48,429 nucleotides of DNA. Source: CAYYMH01 sp964472785. GTDB taxonomy: Bacteria; Zhuqueibacterota; Zhuqueibacteria; Thermofontimicrobiales; Thermofontimicrobiaceae. A program made the translations under genes and the position numbers. Under the pieces are notes generated by a model. It saw only the letters and a list, made by a program, of their open reading frames with translations. It did not search any database and had not been told where the DNA came from. Of this stretch, positions 24,603 through 33,001 are shown piece by piece. The stretch is from assembly GCA_964472785.1 (NCBI GenBank), contig CAYYMH010000030.1, positions 1 through 48,429 on the forward strand. The letters are read 5' to 3'. The first letter of the stretch is position 1. Each line of letters opens with the position of its first letter.

Positions 24603-25325
24603 ATGTTTTCGGATACACTGATCGATAAATTAAAAAATTCGACAACTGTTGGAGTTCTGACCGGAGCAGGGATTTCTGCTGAAAGCGGGGTCCCGACTTT
24701 CAGAGGTGAACAGGGATTGTGGAGAAATTTTCGCCCTGAGGAGTTAGCCAATTTTGATGCATTTATTCAGAATCCGCAGTTGGTTTGGGAATGGTATGAT
24801 TTCCGGAAAAATTTAATTAAACAGGTCGAACCAAATCCGGGTCACTACGCCTTGGTGGAAATGGAAAAATACGTACCGGAGTTTCATCTCATTACCCAAA
24901 ATGTTGACAATCTGCACCGATTAGCGGGAAGCCAGCGAATTTACGAACTTCATGGGAACATAATGCGAAATCGCTGCGTTGATTGTAATAAATACGTTGA
25001 TGACATTAATTTTGAAAAAGATCGGGTTCCCCGTTGCGATTGTGGTGGGCTCATTCGACCTGATGTGGTTTGGTTTGGCGAGCCTTTGCCAGAACAAGAA
25101 GTTATGCAATCATTTGAAGCCGCTCGTAAATCCGACGTCTTTTTTTCGATTGGTACATCGGCGGTTGTTCATCCGGCAGCTGCGATACCTGTTGAGGCAA
25201 AGCAAGCAGGTGCTTTTTTGATCGAAATTAATTATGAGCCAACTGCGATAACTCATTATGCTGATGAGGCGATTCATGGAAAATCCGGGGAGATTCTGCC
25301 TGAACTGATCAGTTTTTTAACATAA
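24603..25325 (+). CDS. cobB: NAD-dependent protein deacylase (sirtuin, CobB/SIRT5-like)
   Basis: This 240-residue enzyme removes acyl groups from lysines using NAD+. The NAD site is GAGISAESGVPTFRG (residues 21-35), with TQNVDNLH (98-105) and catalytic His117 in ELHGN. Zinc is held by C125, C128, C145 and C147; the second pair is spaced C-x-C rather than the usual C-x2-C. Y65-D-F-R68 matches the Y-x-x-R pocket of SIRT5/CobB class III enzymes, which favours succinyl and malonyl groups over acetyl. GGGAG precedes the ATG. The TPR lipoprotein gene starts 29 bp after the stop codon and is probably co-transcribed. Confidence 0.95.
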   Translation: MFSDTLIDKLKNSTTVGVLTGAGISAESGVPTFRGEQGLWRNFRPEELANFDAFIQNPQLVWEWYDFRKNLIKQVEPNPGHYALVEMEKYVPEFHLITQNVDNLHRLAGSQRIYELHGNIMRNRCVDCNKYVDDINFEKDRVPRCDCGGLIRPDVVWFGEPLPEQEVMQSFEAARKSDVFFSIGTSAVVHPAAAIPVEAKQAGAFLIEINYEPTAITHYADEAIHGKSGEILPELISFLT

Positions 25326-25354
25326 CGTGTATAATTTTTAAAGACATCGTTGAC

Positions 25355-27703
25355 ATGAAATTTCTAAAATTAATTCCCTTTATTGCTGTTTTAATAGTAT
25401 CGTCTCAATGCGCCTATTATAATACATTTTTCAACGCGAAAAAATATTTTAAAGATGCTGATAAACAGCGGGAAGAAAGGTTAGAACGCGAAAGGAAGCA
25501 ACAACAACAAGGGATAGAAAATACCCGGCAAGACTACAGCAGACCCAGTACCGGGGAAATTAAAAATTATAATCTTTCTATCGAAAAAGCTTCCAAAGTT
25601 TTAGAGCTTTATCCTGACAGCAAATATATTGATGATGCCCTGTTCTTACTGGGCAAATGTTTTTATCGAAAGCAGGATTATCCCAAAGCAGAGCGAAAAT
25701 TTCTTGAGCTAATAGATAACTTTCCGGACAGTGATTTTGTGCCTGAAGCGAAACTATGGATGAGTAAGACTTATGTGGAAATGAGAGAATATGAGGTTGC
25801 CGAAAAGACATTACACGATATATTAAATCAATATGCAAAACACAAAGTCAGAGATGAAGCACAATTTTTACTTGGCGGTTTGTTTCAGCACAAAAAGGAC
25901 TACATCAGAGCAGTGAGCGAATTTGAGACCGCAGCAAAGAGAATAAATGACAAGGCGATTCGGTCACAAGCCTATTATCAGTTAGGTGAATCATATTTTG
26001 AGTTAAAAAATTACAAACAAGCGGCAGAAAGTTTTAAACAAGCGAGAAAATACAGCACAGACGTACGTTCTGAGTTTGAATCGATGTTTCAGGCAGCCTT
26101 GACCTATAAAAAAATGGAAGAATATGAAGAGGCAATTAAAATATTAACCAATTTGCTCGGTAAAATCGTTAATGAAGAAAACTGGCCTGCCTGTCGATTG
26201 GAAATTGCTCATTGTCATTATTTAATGGGAAATACTGATCTTGCCATCGAATGGTATCAGGACATCATCGAGCAGCATCCGAAAACGGTCGAAGCGGCAG
26301 ATGCGTATTATTATTTAGGCAACATTTATTTAGAAGAGAAAGGAGAGTATCTGTTTGCACAAGAATATTTTGACAAGGCACCCAAAGAGAACGCTCGCGC
26401 TCCTATGTCGGCTGAGGCTCGTTCTAAAAGTCAAAGTATAAAACAGCTATTGGAATTAAAGAACAATATCGTTCAACAATACAAAAAAATCGCTGCCGGA
26501 GATTCGATTGCGGCGATCATGGAGAATTTAGATCCTGAAGATGAAAAAGGCGACATTCCAATACTTCAATTTTCTCCTTTTGACACACTGGTTGCGAAAG
26601 AGCTGTTTATACCTCTCGATTCGCTATGGGTTTATCAGGACACGCTGATGACACTTTATGAACAACGCTACAAAGATTATGAATACGATCCCCAGCCCAT
26701 TCAGGATGATCGATTTGAAGAGCAACAACCGGTAAATCTAAAGCCAGTTCCGCTGGACACTTTGATTGCAGAAGCGATGAAAATGCCCCTCAATTATCTT
26801 TCAGACTATCAGGATTCTTTGAAAAATATGTACGATCGGTATTACCCAACTTATGAAAAAAATAAAATCATATACGATATTTACAAGCAGCATAGTGAGT
26901 CAAGCGGTAATGCACAAAATATTCAGAAGGCAGAATCACCACAGGAGGCATTAATTCAGGCAAAACTCTCGCTCGCTGAAATTTATCTGTTTGATTTCAA
27001 TCAGCCCGACTCTGCACTGGATGAGTATCGAGATATTTTAGAATTGGATACTGCCAGGACAGTTGTGCCCAAGACTTTGTTTTCTATCGGCTATATCGCT
27101 GAGACCGTTAAAAAAGACACTGTTTTTGCTGATTCAATTTTTCAGCGTCTTAATTCCGAGTTTCCTGACCATCCGTTGGCTGATCACGCCAGAAAAAAAG
27201 TCAAATCGATTGACATCCCGGATCCGGATGAAAAGATAGCACAAATTTATAAGACTGCAGAATTAGCATATTTGGATCAGCACGAATATGAAGATGCGTT
27301 AAATATTTTTTGGTCAATTTACAATGACTACCCAGCATCGGATTATGCGCCCAAATCACTCATGGCAATGGGCTATATTTATGAAAATGATTTGGCCCAA
27401 TTAGATAGCGCGTATAAAAAATATCAAACGATAATCGCTGATTATCCGAACTCAACCTATGCTCAGAAAATTCAGAAAAAAGTTCAGGAAGTAAAAAATA
27501 AAAGCTCCGAAACTGAAAAGGAATCTCAAGAGAAGCCGGGGTCAGTAGAATTGGCAGAAAGAAGCCAAGCTGATGAAGAATTTCAGCAGAAAGCTGGCGA
27601 ACACTTAGACATTGCTTCAATGACGAAAGAAGAATATCGACGCTGGTTGCGGATTGAAATGCAAAAAAATGATCCGCGAAGAGAAACCCCCAAACGTTGG
27701 TAA
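25355..27703 (+). CDS. TPR-repeat lipoprotein
   Basis: This 782-residue protein has a lipoprotein signal peptide with a lipobox ending at C19 (IVSSQC). Residues 70-345 carry at least six TPR-like repeats (IDDALFLLGKCFYRKQDYPK, SQAYYQLGESYFELKNYKQA, ADAYYYLGNIYLEEKGEYLF). Residues 545-740 carry more, in the style of YbgF/BamD-like cell-envelope TPR proteins (LDSAYKKYQTIIADYPNSTY). Between them, 408-443 and 465-500 are an internal duplication (PLDSLWVYQDTLMTLYEQRY compared with MPLNYLSDYQDSLKNMYDRY). It probably sits in the outer membrane facing the periplasm as an adaptor. The downstream pyrK start lies only 4 bp past its stop. Confidence 0.85.
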   Translation: MKFLKLIPFIAVLIVSSQCAYYNTFFNAKKYFKDADKQREERLERERKQQQQGIENTRQDYSRPSTGEIKNYNLSIEKASKVLELYPDSKYIDDALFLLGKCFYRKQDYPKAERKFLELIDNFPDSDFVPEAKLWMSKTYVEMREYEVAEKTLHDILNQYAKHKVRDEAQFLLGGLFQHKKDYIRAVSEFETAAKRINDKAIRSQAYYQLGESYFELKNYKQAAESFKQARKYSTDVRSEFESMFQAALTYKKMEEYEEAIKILTNLLGKIVNEENWPACRLEIAHCHYLMGNTDLAIEWYQDIIEQHPKTVEAADAYYYLGNIYLEEKGEYLFAQEYFDKAPKENARAPMSAEARSKSQSIKQLLELKNNIVQQYKKIAAGDSIAAIMENLDPEDEKGDIPILQFSPFDTLVAKELFIPLDSLWVYQDTLMTLYEQRYKDYEYDPQPIQDDRFEEQQPVNLKPVPLDTLIAEAMKMPLNYLSDYQDSLKNMYDRYYPTYEKNKIIYDIYKQHSESSGNAQNIQKAESPQEALIQAKLSLAEIYLFDFNQPDSALDEYRDILELDTARTVVPKTLFSIGYIAETVKKDTVFADSIFQRLNSEFPDHPLADHARKKVKSIDIPDPDEKIAQIYKTAELAYLDQHEYEDALNIFWSIYNDYPASDYAPKSLMAMGYIYENDLAQLDSAYKKYQTIIADYPNSTYAQKIQKKVQEVKNKSSETEKESQEKPGSVELAERSQADEEFQQKAGEHLDIASMTKEEYRRWLRIEMQKNDPRRETPKRW

Positions 27704-27707
27704 AAAG

Positions 27708-28535
27708 ATGAAATGCGATAAAAGTTCACTCAAACGCAAAGCGAAGCCAAAGCTCTTTCTGGGCGAAGTTAGTGAAGTCACTTACTTTACCAATGAGATC
27801 GTTCGACTCAGCATTTATCAGCCGAACACCGCACAAAATAGCAAACCTGGTCAATTCGTTAACATCAAGGTATCAAAAAATGTTGTGCCGTTATTGAGGA
27901 GACCTTTCAGCATCAATCGCGTAAATAAAGATACAGGCACGTTTGATATTTTATTTCAGGTAATTGGACATGGTACACGGTTATTATCGGAGTTTAAAGA
28001 AGGAGATAAAATCGATTGTCTGGGACCACTTGGTAATCATTTTTCATATCCGAGAGATAGCAGCAATTGTGTTATATTAGCCGGAGGACTGGGAATTGCA
28101 CCGCTTGAGTTTTTAGCGCAAGAGTTGCTCGAACTGGGTAACAAGGTGCAGTTATTTTGGGGAAATCGTTCCAGAGACCAGTTTGAGGCGTGTCAGGCAA
28201 ATTTCGAAAATGTGGATTGCCAATTTTCAACGGATGACGGTTCATGGGGATTCAAGGGTACTGTGACCAAGCTTTTTGAAACAACGATAAATAATCGTTC
28301 GGATAATCATTCAAGTATTTATGCCTGCGGTCCCGCAGCAATGCTTCGCGAGGTGCAAAAGATCGCAGAAAGAAAAAATATTACTTGCCAGATTTCTTTA
28401 GAAAATATGATGGCGTGCGGATTCGGAGTGTGTATGGGATGTAATGTTAATTCGACTTCACCTAAACACAATTTTAAATATGTGTGTACAGACGGACCGG
28501 TATTTGATGCGAGAGAGATAAAGATCAGTGGTTGA
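27708..28535 (+). CDS. pyrK: dihydroorotate dehydrogenase B, electron transfer subunit
   Basis: This protein of about 275 residues passes electrons from dihydroorotate oxidation in PyrD to NAD+ via FAD and a [2Fe-2S] cluster. The FAD-binding motif is RRPFSIN (64-70), the pyridine-nucleotide domain has GGLGIAPL (126-133), and the cluster is held by C237, C242, C245 and C260 (ACGFGVCMGC and VCTDGP). The frame extends upstream into the TPR gene to a TTG at 27654, but the ATG at 27708, 4 bp after the previous stop, fits better. The first 13 residues are basic and not usual for the family. It overlaps pyrD by 8 bp. Confidence 0.93.
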   Translation: MKCDKSSLKRKAKPKLFLGEVSEVTYFTNEIVRLSIYQPNTAQNSKPGQFVNIKVSKNVVPLLRRPFSINRVNKDTGTFDILFQVIGHGTRLLSEFKEGDKIDCLGPLGNHFSYPRDSSNCVILAGGLGIAPLEFLAQELLELGNKVQLFWGNRSRDQFEACQANFENVDCQFSTDDGSWGFKGTVTKLFETTINNRSDNHSSIYACGPAAMLREVQKIAERKNITCQISLENMMACGFGVCMGCNVNSTSPKHNFKYVCTDGPVFDAREIKISG

Positions 28536-29454
28536 TTTATCAGTAAAAATCGGAAATCTGCATCTAAAAAATCCCGTTTTGACAGCATCCGGTACCTTTG
28601 GAAGCGGAGAAGAATTTGTTAATTTCATCGATCTGAATCGATTGGGTGGAATTGTTACCAAAGCTGTCACCTTGACTCCCCGCGCCGGGAATCCTGCGCC
28701 GCGAATCGCTGAAACTCCCGCTGGCATGTTAAATTCAATCGGTTTAGCAAATGTTGGCGTGGAACAGTTCATCAAAGATAAACTTCCTTTTCTGAAATCT
28801 TTAGACACAGCGGTTTTTATCAATATCGCCGGAAAAACGGTTGATGAATTTCACCAAGTCATTGAAGCGATCGAGCAGGCGGGCGGAGTCGATGGATACG
28901 AATTAAATGTTTCGTGTCCCAATGTAAAACAAGGCGGCATGGCGTTCGGCACTGATCCGAAAGTAACAGCTCAGATTACCGCTTCCGTTAGATCTGTGAC
29001 TGAGAAATGTTTAATTATTAAGCTCACACCCAATGTCACTTCAATCGCTGAAATAGCACGGGCTGCAGAGGAAGAAGGAGCGGATGCCCTATCAGTCATC
29101 AACACATTGCTGGGAATGGCTGTGGATATTCAGACACACAGACCGAAACTGGCAACCATTATGGGAGGGCTTTCCGGTCCAGCCATCAAACCGGTAGCGA
29201 TTGCAAAAGTTTTTGAAGTCCGAAAAGCGGTAAAGATCCCGGTGATCGGCATCGGTGGTATTATGAAAGTTGAAGATATCATCGAATTTTTAATCACTGG
29301 CGCAACTGCGGTGCAGATCGGAACAGCGAATTTCGTCAATCCTCGAATTTCCGAACGACTTACGATTGAATTGAAAAAGTATTTCGAGAATAATAATATT
29401 CAGTCCGTTAGTGAAATCATCGGGAATTTAAAATTGGACGATTTGCTGTCGTAA
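28528..29454 (+). CDS. pyrD: dihydroorotate dehydrogenase B, catalytic subunit (class 1B)
   Basis: This 308-residue FMN-dependent TIM-barrel enzyme converts dihydroorotate to orotate in pyrimidine synthesis. ASGTFGSGEEF (20-30), the class 1 active-site cysteine C130 in ELNVSCPNVKQGG, and the phosphate-binding GIGGI and GATAVQIGTANF near the C-terminus identify class 1B. It starts with GTG at 28528 and overlaps pyrK, an arrangement that supports formation of the PyrD-PyrK heterotetramer. No other pyr genes are adjacent. Confidence 0.96.
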   Translation: MVDLSVKIGNLHLKNPVLTASGTFGSGEEFVNFIDLNRLGGIVTKAVTLTPRAGNPAPRIAETPAGMLNSIGLANVGVEQFIKDKLPFLKSLDTAVFINIAGKTVDEFHQVIEAIEQAGGVDGYELNVSCPNVKQGGMAFGTDPKVTAQITASVRSVTEKCLIIKLTPNVTSIAEIARAAEEEGADALSVINTLLGMAVDIQTHRPKLATIMGGLSGPAIKPVAIAKVFEVRKAVKIPVIGIGGIMKVEDIIEFLITGATAVQIGTANFVNPRISERLTIELKKYFENNNIQSVSEIIGNLKLDDLLS

Positions 29455-29566
29455 CAAAATAAATCTACTGGTTAGTTTTGCATATTGCATGCGTACTTTT
29501 GGTAACGGCTCTATTAATTTTCGAAAAACAAAATTCGCCAATCAATTTAAAACATGGGACAATTTG

Positions 29567-30157
29567 ATGGTCAAAGCAAAAGCTATGTCGATATTTGTTG
29601 TTTTTATTCTAATTGTCGGATGCGCAAAAAACACTGATCGTCTTCATCGAGCTCGGGATGATAACGGAATAATTTATTTAAGTGAAAAACAAGCGAAGAG
29701 CTTAGCCAAAAAGGAAGAAGCAAGTTCCGGCATCAAGAAAGATCAATCAGAACAGGATGATTTACAACTCCGCAAATTCAAAAAAAGCAGCGGCATTACG
29801 TATTTAAGCTTTGAAGATCAGGCAAATGAAATACCCGGAAAACCGATTCAACGTAATCATTTTTATGAAGAAGGAAAAGCGTCCTATTACGCTGACAGGT
29901 TTCACGGGAGGAAAACGGCAAGCGGTGAAATATATGACAAAAACAAGTTAACCGCTGCTCATCCGACATTAAAGTTTGGCACTAAAGTCCGTGTCACAAA
30001 CTTATTTAATAACAAATCAGTGGTCGTTGTCATAAATGATCGGGGTCCCGCGCTTAAGTCGAGAATAATTGATCTGTCTTATCAGGCAGCGAAACAACTG
30101 GAGATGCTCGAAGACGGAGTGATTCAGGTGAGTGTAGAGGTAAGTGGTCAGTATTAA
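29567..30157 (+). CDS. rlpA: RlpA-family lipoprotein (septal ring lytic transglycosylase-like)
   Basis: A protein of about 196 residues if started at the ATG at 29567, which places a proper lipoprotein signal (FILIVGC, Cys19) at the N-terminus; the frame opens 26 codons earlier at 29489 without a signal-like start. The C-terminal double-psi beta-barrel contains GKASYYADRFHGRKTASGE, AHPTLKFGTKVRVTN, VVINDRGP and RIIDLSYQAAKQLE, the RlpA signature in the usual order. RlpA acts on peptidoglycan at the septum; the SPOR domain present in some RlpAs is absent. GGGA lies about 10 bp before the ATG. Confidence 0.9.
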   Translation: MVKAKAMSIFVVFILIVGCAKNTDRLHRARDDNGIIYLSEKQAKSLAKKEEASSGIKKDQSEQDDLQLRKFKKSSGITYLSFEDQANEIPGKPIQRNHFYEEGKASYYADRFHGRKTASGEIYDKNKLTAAHPTLKFGTKVRVTNLFNNKSVVVVINDRGPALKSRIIDLSYQAAKQLEMLEDGVIQVSVEVSGQY

Positions 30158-30216
30158 GGTTTTGAGAGCTAATGACGATTTTTTCGAGTGAACAATTTAA
30201 CTGATGGAGAATTATT

Positions 30217-31047
30217 TTGGATTACAAAAAATTGTTAAGACGCGTTCTCGTTGCAGCCGTCGGCGCTCCTTTGATCATTTTTTTAATATTAAAGGGCCGG
30301 CTGCCGTTTGTGATCTTGGTGCTCATTATTAACGTTGTCGCCCAATTTGAATTTTACAAACTACATGAAACCAAAGCTGCTTATCCCTTAAAATGGATCG
30401 GAGCTATCGGCGCCACAGCAATCACGTTTTCGTTTTATTATCTCAGCCTTGAGCTTGTTTTAATGGTTTTCTTTCTCCTGCTTTATCTGTTTCTTTTGGT
30501 AGAATTGTTTAGAAACAAGGCATCTGCTGTATTGAATACCGCAACCAGTTCACTCGGCTTATTGTACCCGCCGTTTTTTTTCAGTTTTCTAATTCGTATC
30601 CGTGAATTGCCTAATGAATTGGATATGAATTATAACGTTGGTGGGAGATGGTTAGTTTTGATAATTATCACTATTTGGATCTGCGATACTGCCGCTTATT
30701 TTATCGGAAAGGCAATCGGAAGGCATAAGTTATTTAAACGTATCAGTCCGCACAAGACCGTCGAAGGTGCAGTTGCCGGCGTTGTTTTTTCGTTTATTAC
30801 GGTTTACATTTTTCATTTAACATACATTAAAACACTCAGTTTGTTGAATTGTTTGATGGTTGGCTTGATTGTCGCCGTGTTTTCACAAACCGGAGATCTG
30901 GTAGAATCGATGTTTAAACGCGATGCTGCGACCAAAGACTCATCCAATCTGCTTCCGGGACATGGCGGTATGTTAGACAGGTTTGACGCACCGTTATTTA
31001 TTGCTCCGATGATGTTTTTTTATTTTAAATATATTGTTTTTGTATAA
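30217..31047 (+). CDS. cdsA: phosphatidate cytidylyltransferase
   Basis: This 276-residue integral membrane enzyme makes CDP-diacylglycerol from phosphatidic acid and CTP. It has about seven hydrophobic segments and the C-terminal CDP-diglyceride synthetase signature from SMFKRDAATKDSSNLLPGHG to GMLDRFDA. The start is a TTG at 30217 with GGAG upstream (TGATGGAGAATTATTTTG); no ATG is available near. The gene lies 59 bp after rlpA. Confidence 0.95.
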   Translation: MDYKKLLRRVLVAAVGAPLIIFLILKGRLPFVILVLIINVVAQFEFYKLHETKAAYPLKWIGAIGATAITFSFYYLSLELVLMVFFLLLYLFLLVELFRNKASAVLNTATSSLGLLYPPFFFSFLIRIRELPNELDMNYNVGGRWLVLIIITIWICDTAAYFIGKAIGRHKLFKRISPHKTVEGAVAGVVFSFITVYIFHLTYIKTLSLLNCLMVGLIVAVFSQTGDLVESMFKRDAATKDSSNLLPGHGGMLDRFDAPLFIAPMMFFYFKYIVFV

Positions 31048-31115
31048 AAAAATGCTTTACTTATCTGTTTTGGAAACCATTGAGAACAGATGGAGTAAAA
31101 ATATAAATAATTCGC

Positions 31116-31144
31116 TTGACATTTTTTGTTTTTTGAATTAAATT
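31116..31144 (+). promoter_or_regulatory. promoter of the small coiled-coil protein gene
   Basis: TTGACA at 31116-31121, 17-bp spacer, TAAATT at 31139-31144. The gene starts 45 bp downstream with a near-perfect ribosome binding site (AAAGGAGATACCTATG). Confidence 0.65.
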
Positions 31145-31188
31145 AAATCAAAAAGAAAATAACCAATGACCTTAAAAAGGAGATACCT

Positions 31189-31554
31189 ATGGGTTTCTGG
31201 GAAAATTTTTCCAATGTTTTCAAAAAAGGAGTTTCAGTCGTCGCAAAAAAGACCGATGAATATACCAAAATCGGAAAAATCAAAGTAGATATTATCGGGA
31301 TTAAAAGGGAAATCGATAAACAGTTCACTGAACTGGGTGGCAAGGTATTCCATTTAATTGCTGAAGAAAATAATACCCGGGTCGCTGCAAATCAGGATGT
31401 TAAAGACATCATTGATAAGGTCAAAGAACTGAACATAAAACTTAATGAGAAAAAAGAAGAGCTCGCTCGTGTGCGTACAGAGTACGGAACCACCAGCGAT
31501 GATATTCAGGATGCAGACTACACTGTCAGCGACGACAAGGAACCACAAGGATAA
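31189..31554 (+). CDS. small coiled-coil protein of unknown function
   Basis: This is a 121-residue soluble protein without a signal peptide. A short N-terminal amphipathic helix (MGFWENFSNVFKKGVSVVAK) precedes a helical region (IKVDIIGIKREIDKQFTELG) and a coiled coil (IIDKVKELNIKLNEKKEELA), then an acidic tail. Similar small proteins are annotated only as hypothetical. The strong promoter, ribosome binding site and terminator suggest high expression as a single gene. A peripheral membrane role through the first helix is possible but unproven. Confidence 0.75.
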   Translation: MGFWENFSNVFKKGVSVVAKKTDEYTKIGKIKVDIIGIKREIDKQFTELGGKVFHLIAEENNTRVAANQDVKDIIDKVKELNIKLNEKKEELARVRTEYGTTSDDIQDADYTVSDDKEPQG

Positions 31555-31632
31555 CGCACGTTGAGTTTCCGGTGTTTAAATCTGCTAATCAAATGGTTAT
31601 TGATTAAATCTCATGGATAAAAGAGAAAAAAC

Positions 31633-31660
31633 AAGCCCTGCTATTTGAGCAGGGCTTTTA
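31633..31660 (+). terminator. intrinsic terminator between the coiled-coil gene and the CapA-like gene
   Basis: AAGCCCTGC (31633-31641) pairs with GCAGGGCTT (31649-31657) across a 7-nt loop, followed by TTTTA. It ends the 31189-31554 transcript. It is unusually close (about 13 bp) to the next start codon. Confidence 0.85.
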
Positions 31661-31672
31661 AATACGATACTC

Positions 31673-32860
31673 ATGAAAAGCAAACGCGGCTATTCAATTA
31701 TCATTTTAACATTTTTGCTATTCGGCTGTTCCGGGCGGAGAGTTGTTGTTGAAACTTCAATACAACCAGAAAGTTATGCCGTCCTGTACCCTGAAACTCA
31801 TACGTTCCGCTTGCCATTAGAAATCCGCACACCATATCCGGTTTTATCGATTGTGAATGTCGGCGATATCATGCTGGGGAACCATACACTTAGCTATCTT
31901 AAAAGGTACGGATTAGTCTATCCATTCATCAACACCCGTTCAATACTTGAGAGCGCTGATATTACCATCGGAAATCTCGAAGCGCCATTTACAAAGACGG
32001 GCAAACCCTTTGAGAAAAAATACACGTTTAAGGTCCCACCCGAATATGCCGGTAGTCTTAAAGAAGCTGGTTTCGATGTTGTGACGCTGGCCAATAACCA
32101 TATTTGTGATTACGGTGTCGAGAGTTTGGAAAATACCATCAGGACACTTGATTCAATCAATATTTCATACTGTGGTGCCGGATCAAATTTGTCAGAAGCA
32201 CGGAAACCTGCAATTATTGATAATAATGGTTTTAAAACCGCTGTCTTCGGATACTCGATGACTTATCCGTCCGAATTCTGGGCAACAGACACTTCAGGTG
32301 GTACCTGTTACCCGCAGTGGAACATGATGCAAAATGACATTCAAAAGTCAGATTCACTGGTTGATGTTGTGGTGGTCCATTTTCACTGGGGATCAGAATT
32401 GAGCAATTATCCAAAGGAATATCAAAAAGAATGGGCTCATCTGGCTATTGACAGCGGCGCGGATTTGGTAATCGGTCATCACCCGCATGTCCTTCAGGGG
32501 ATGGAAATTTACAAAAATCGGCTTATCGCCTACAGTCTGGGCAATTTTTCATTTTCATCATACAACAGCAATGCAACCGAAAGTGTGATTTTACAAACCT
32601 ATTTTTCAACTTTTGGATTCCTTTATGGCAAGGTTATTCCCATCTTCGTAAATAATATTGAAGTCGCATTTCAGCCGACTATCTTATCCGGGGAAGATGC
32701 AGATACGGTGATCGCTCATCTGCGAAAATTTTCGATTCCACTTAATGACCACCAAATTTTGTACAAATCGGGTTTTATTTGGGGTACGGATTTCCGGTTG
32801 TTTTCAAAAATAGCTGAACGGAACAGGTATAAATATCAAAAACGAAAAGTATCTCAGTAA
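31673..32860 (+). CDS. CapA-family metallophosphatase-like lipoprotein
   Basis: This 395-residue protein has a lipoprotein signal ending at C19 (FLLFGC). The PGA_cap domain covers about residues 60-330: NVGDIMLGNHTL, IGNLEAPFT, LANNHICDYG, VVVHFHWGSELSNYP, IGHHPHVLQGMEIY and YSLGNFSFS. CapA proteins resemble calcineurin-like phosphoesterases and are linked to poly-gamma-glutamate or other capsule synthesis, but many homologues lie outside capsule loci, as here, so the substrate is not known. No Shine-Dalgarno sequence is visible before the ATG at 31673, which directly follows a terminator hairpin. Confidence 0.88.
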   Translation: MKSKRGYSIIILTFLLFGCSGRRVVVETSIQPESYAVLYPETHTFRLPLEIRTPYPVLSIVNVGDIMLGNHTLSYLKRYGLVYPFINTRSILESADITIGNLEAPFTKTGKPFEKKYTFKVPPEYAGSLKEAGFDVVTLANNHICDYGVESLENTIRTLDSINISYCGAGSNLSEARKPAIIDNNGFKTAVFGYSMTYPSEFWATDTSGGTCYPQWNMMQNDIQKSDSLVDVVVVHFHWGSELSNYPKEYQKEWAHLAIDSGADLVIGHHPHVLQGMEIYKNRLIAYSLGNFSFSSYNSNATESVILQTYFSTFGFLYGKVIPIFVNNIEVAFQPTILSGEDADTVIAHLRKFSIPLNDHQILYKSGFIWGTDFRLFSKIAERNRYKYQKRKVSQ

Positions 32861-33001
32861 AATCAGGCGACCAATTTTAAAAAATGAGATCACTGCTTGA
32901 AAACAAGAGATAACAATCTTTTTTCGATTTCAAGAGAAAATTCAATATTTACTTTGCTTTAATTAATTCAAATTGGATTCTGTGATTAAAAGAATAGTAT
33001 C

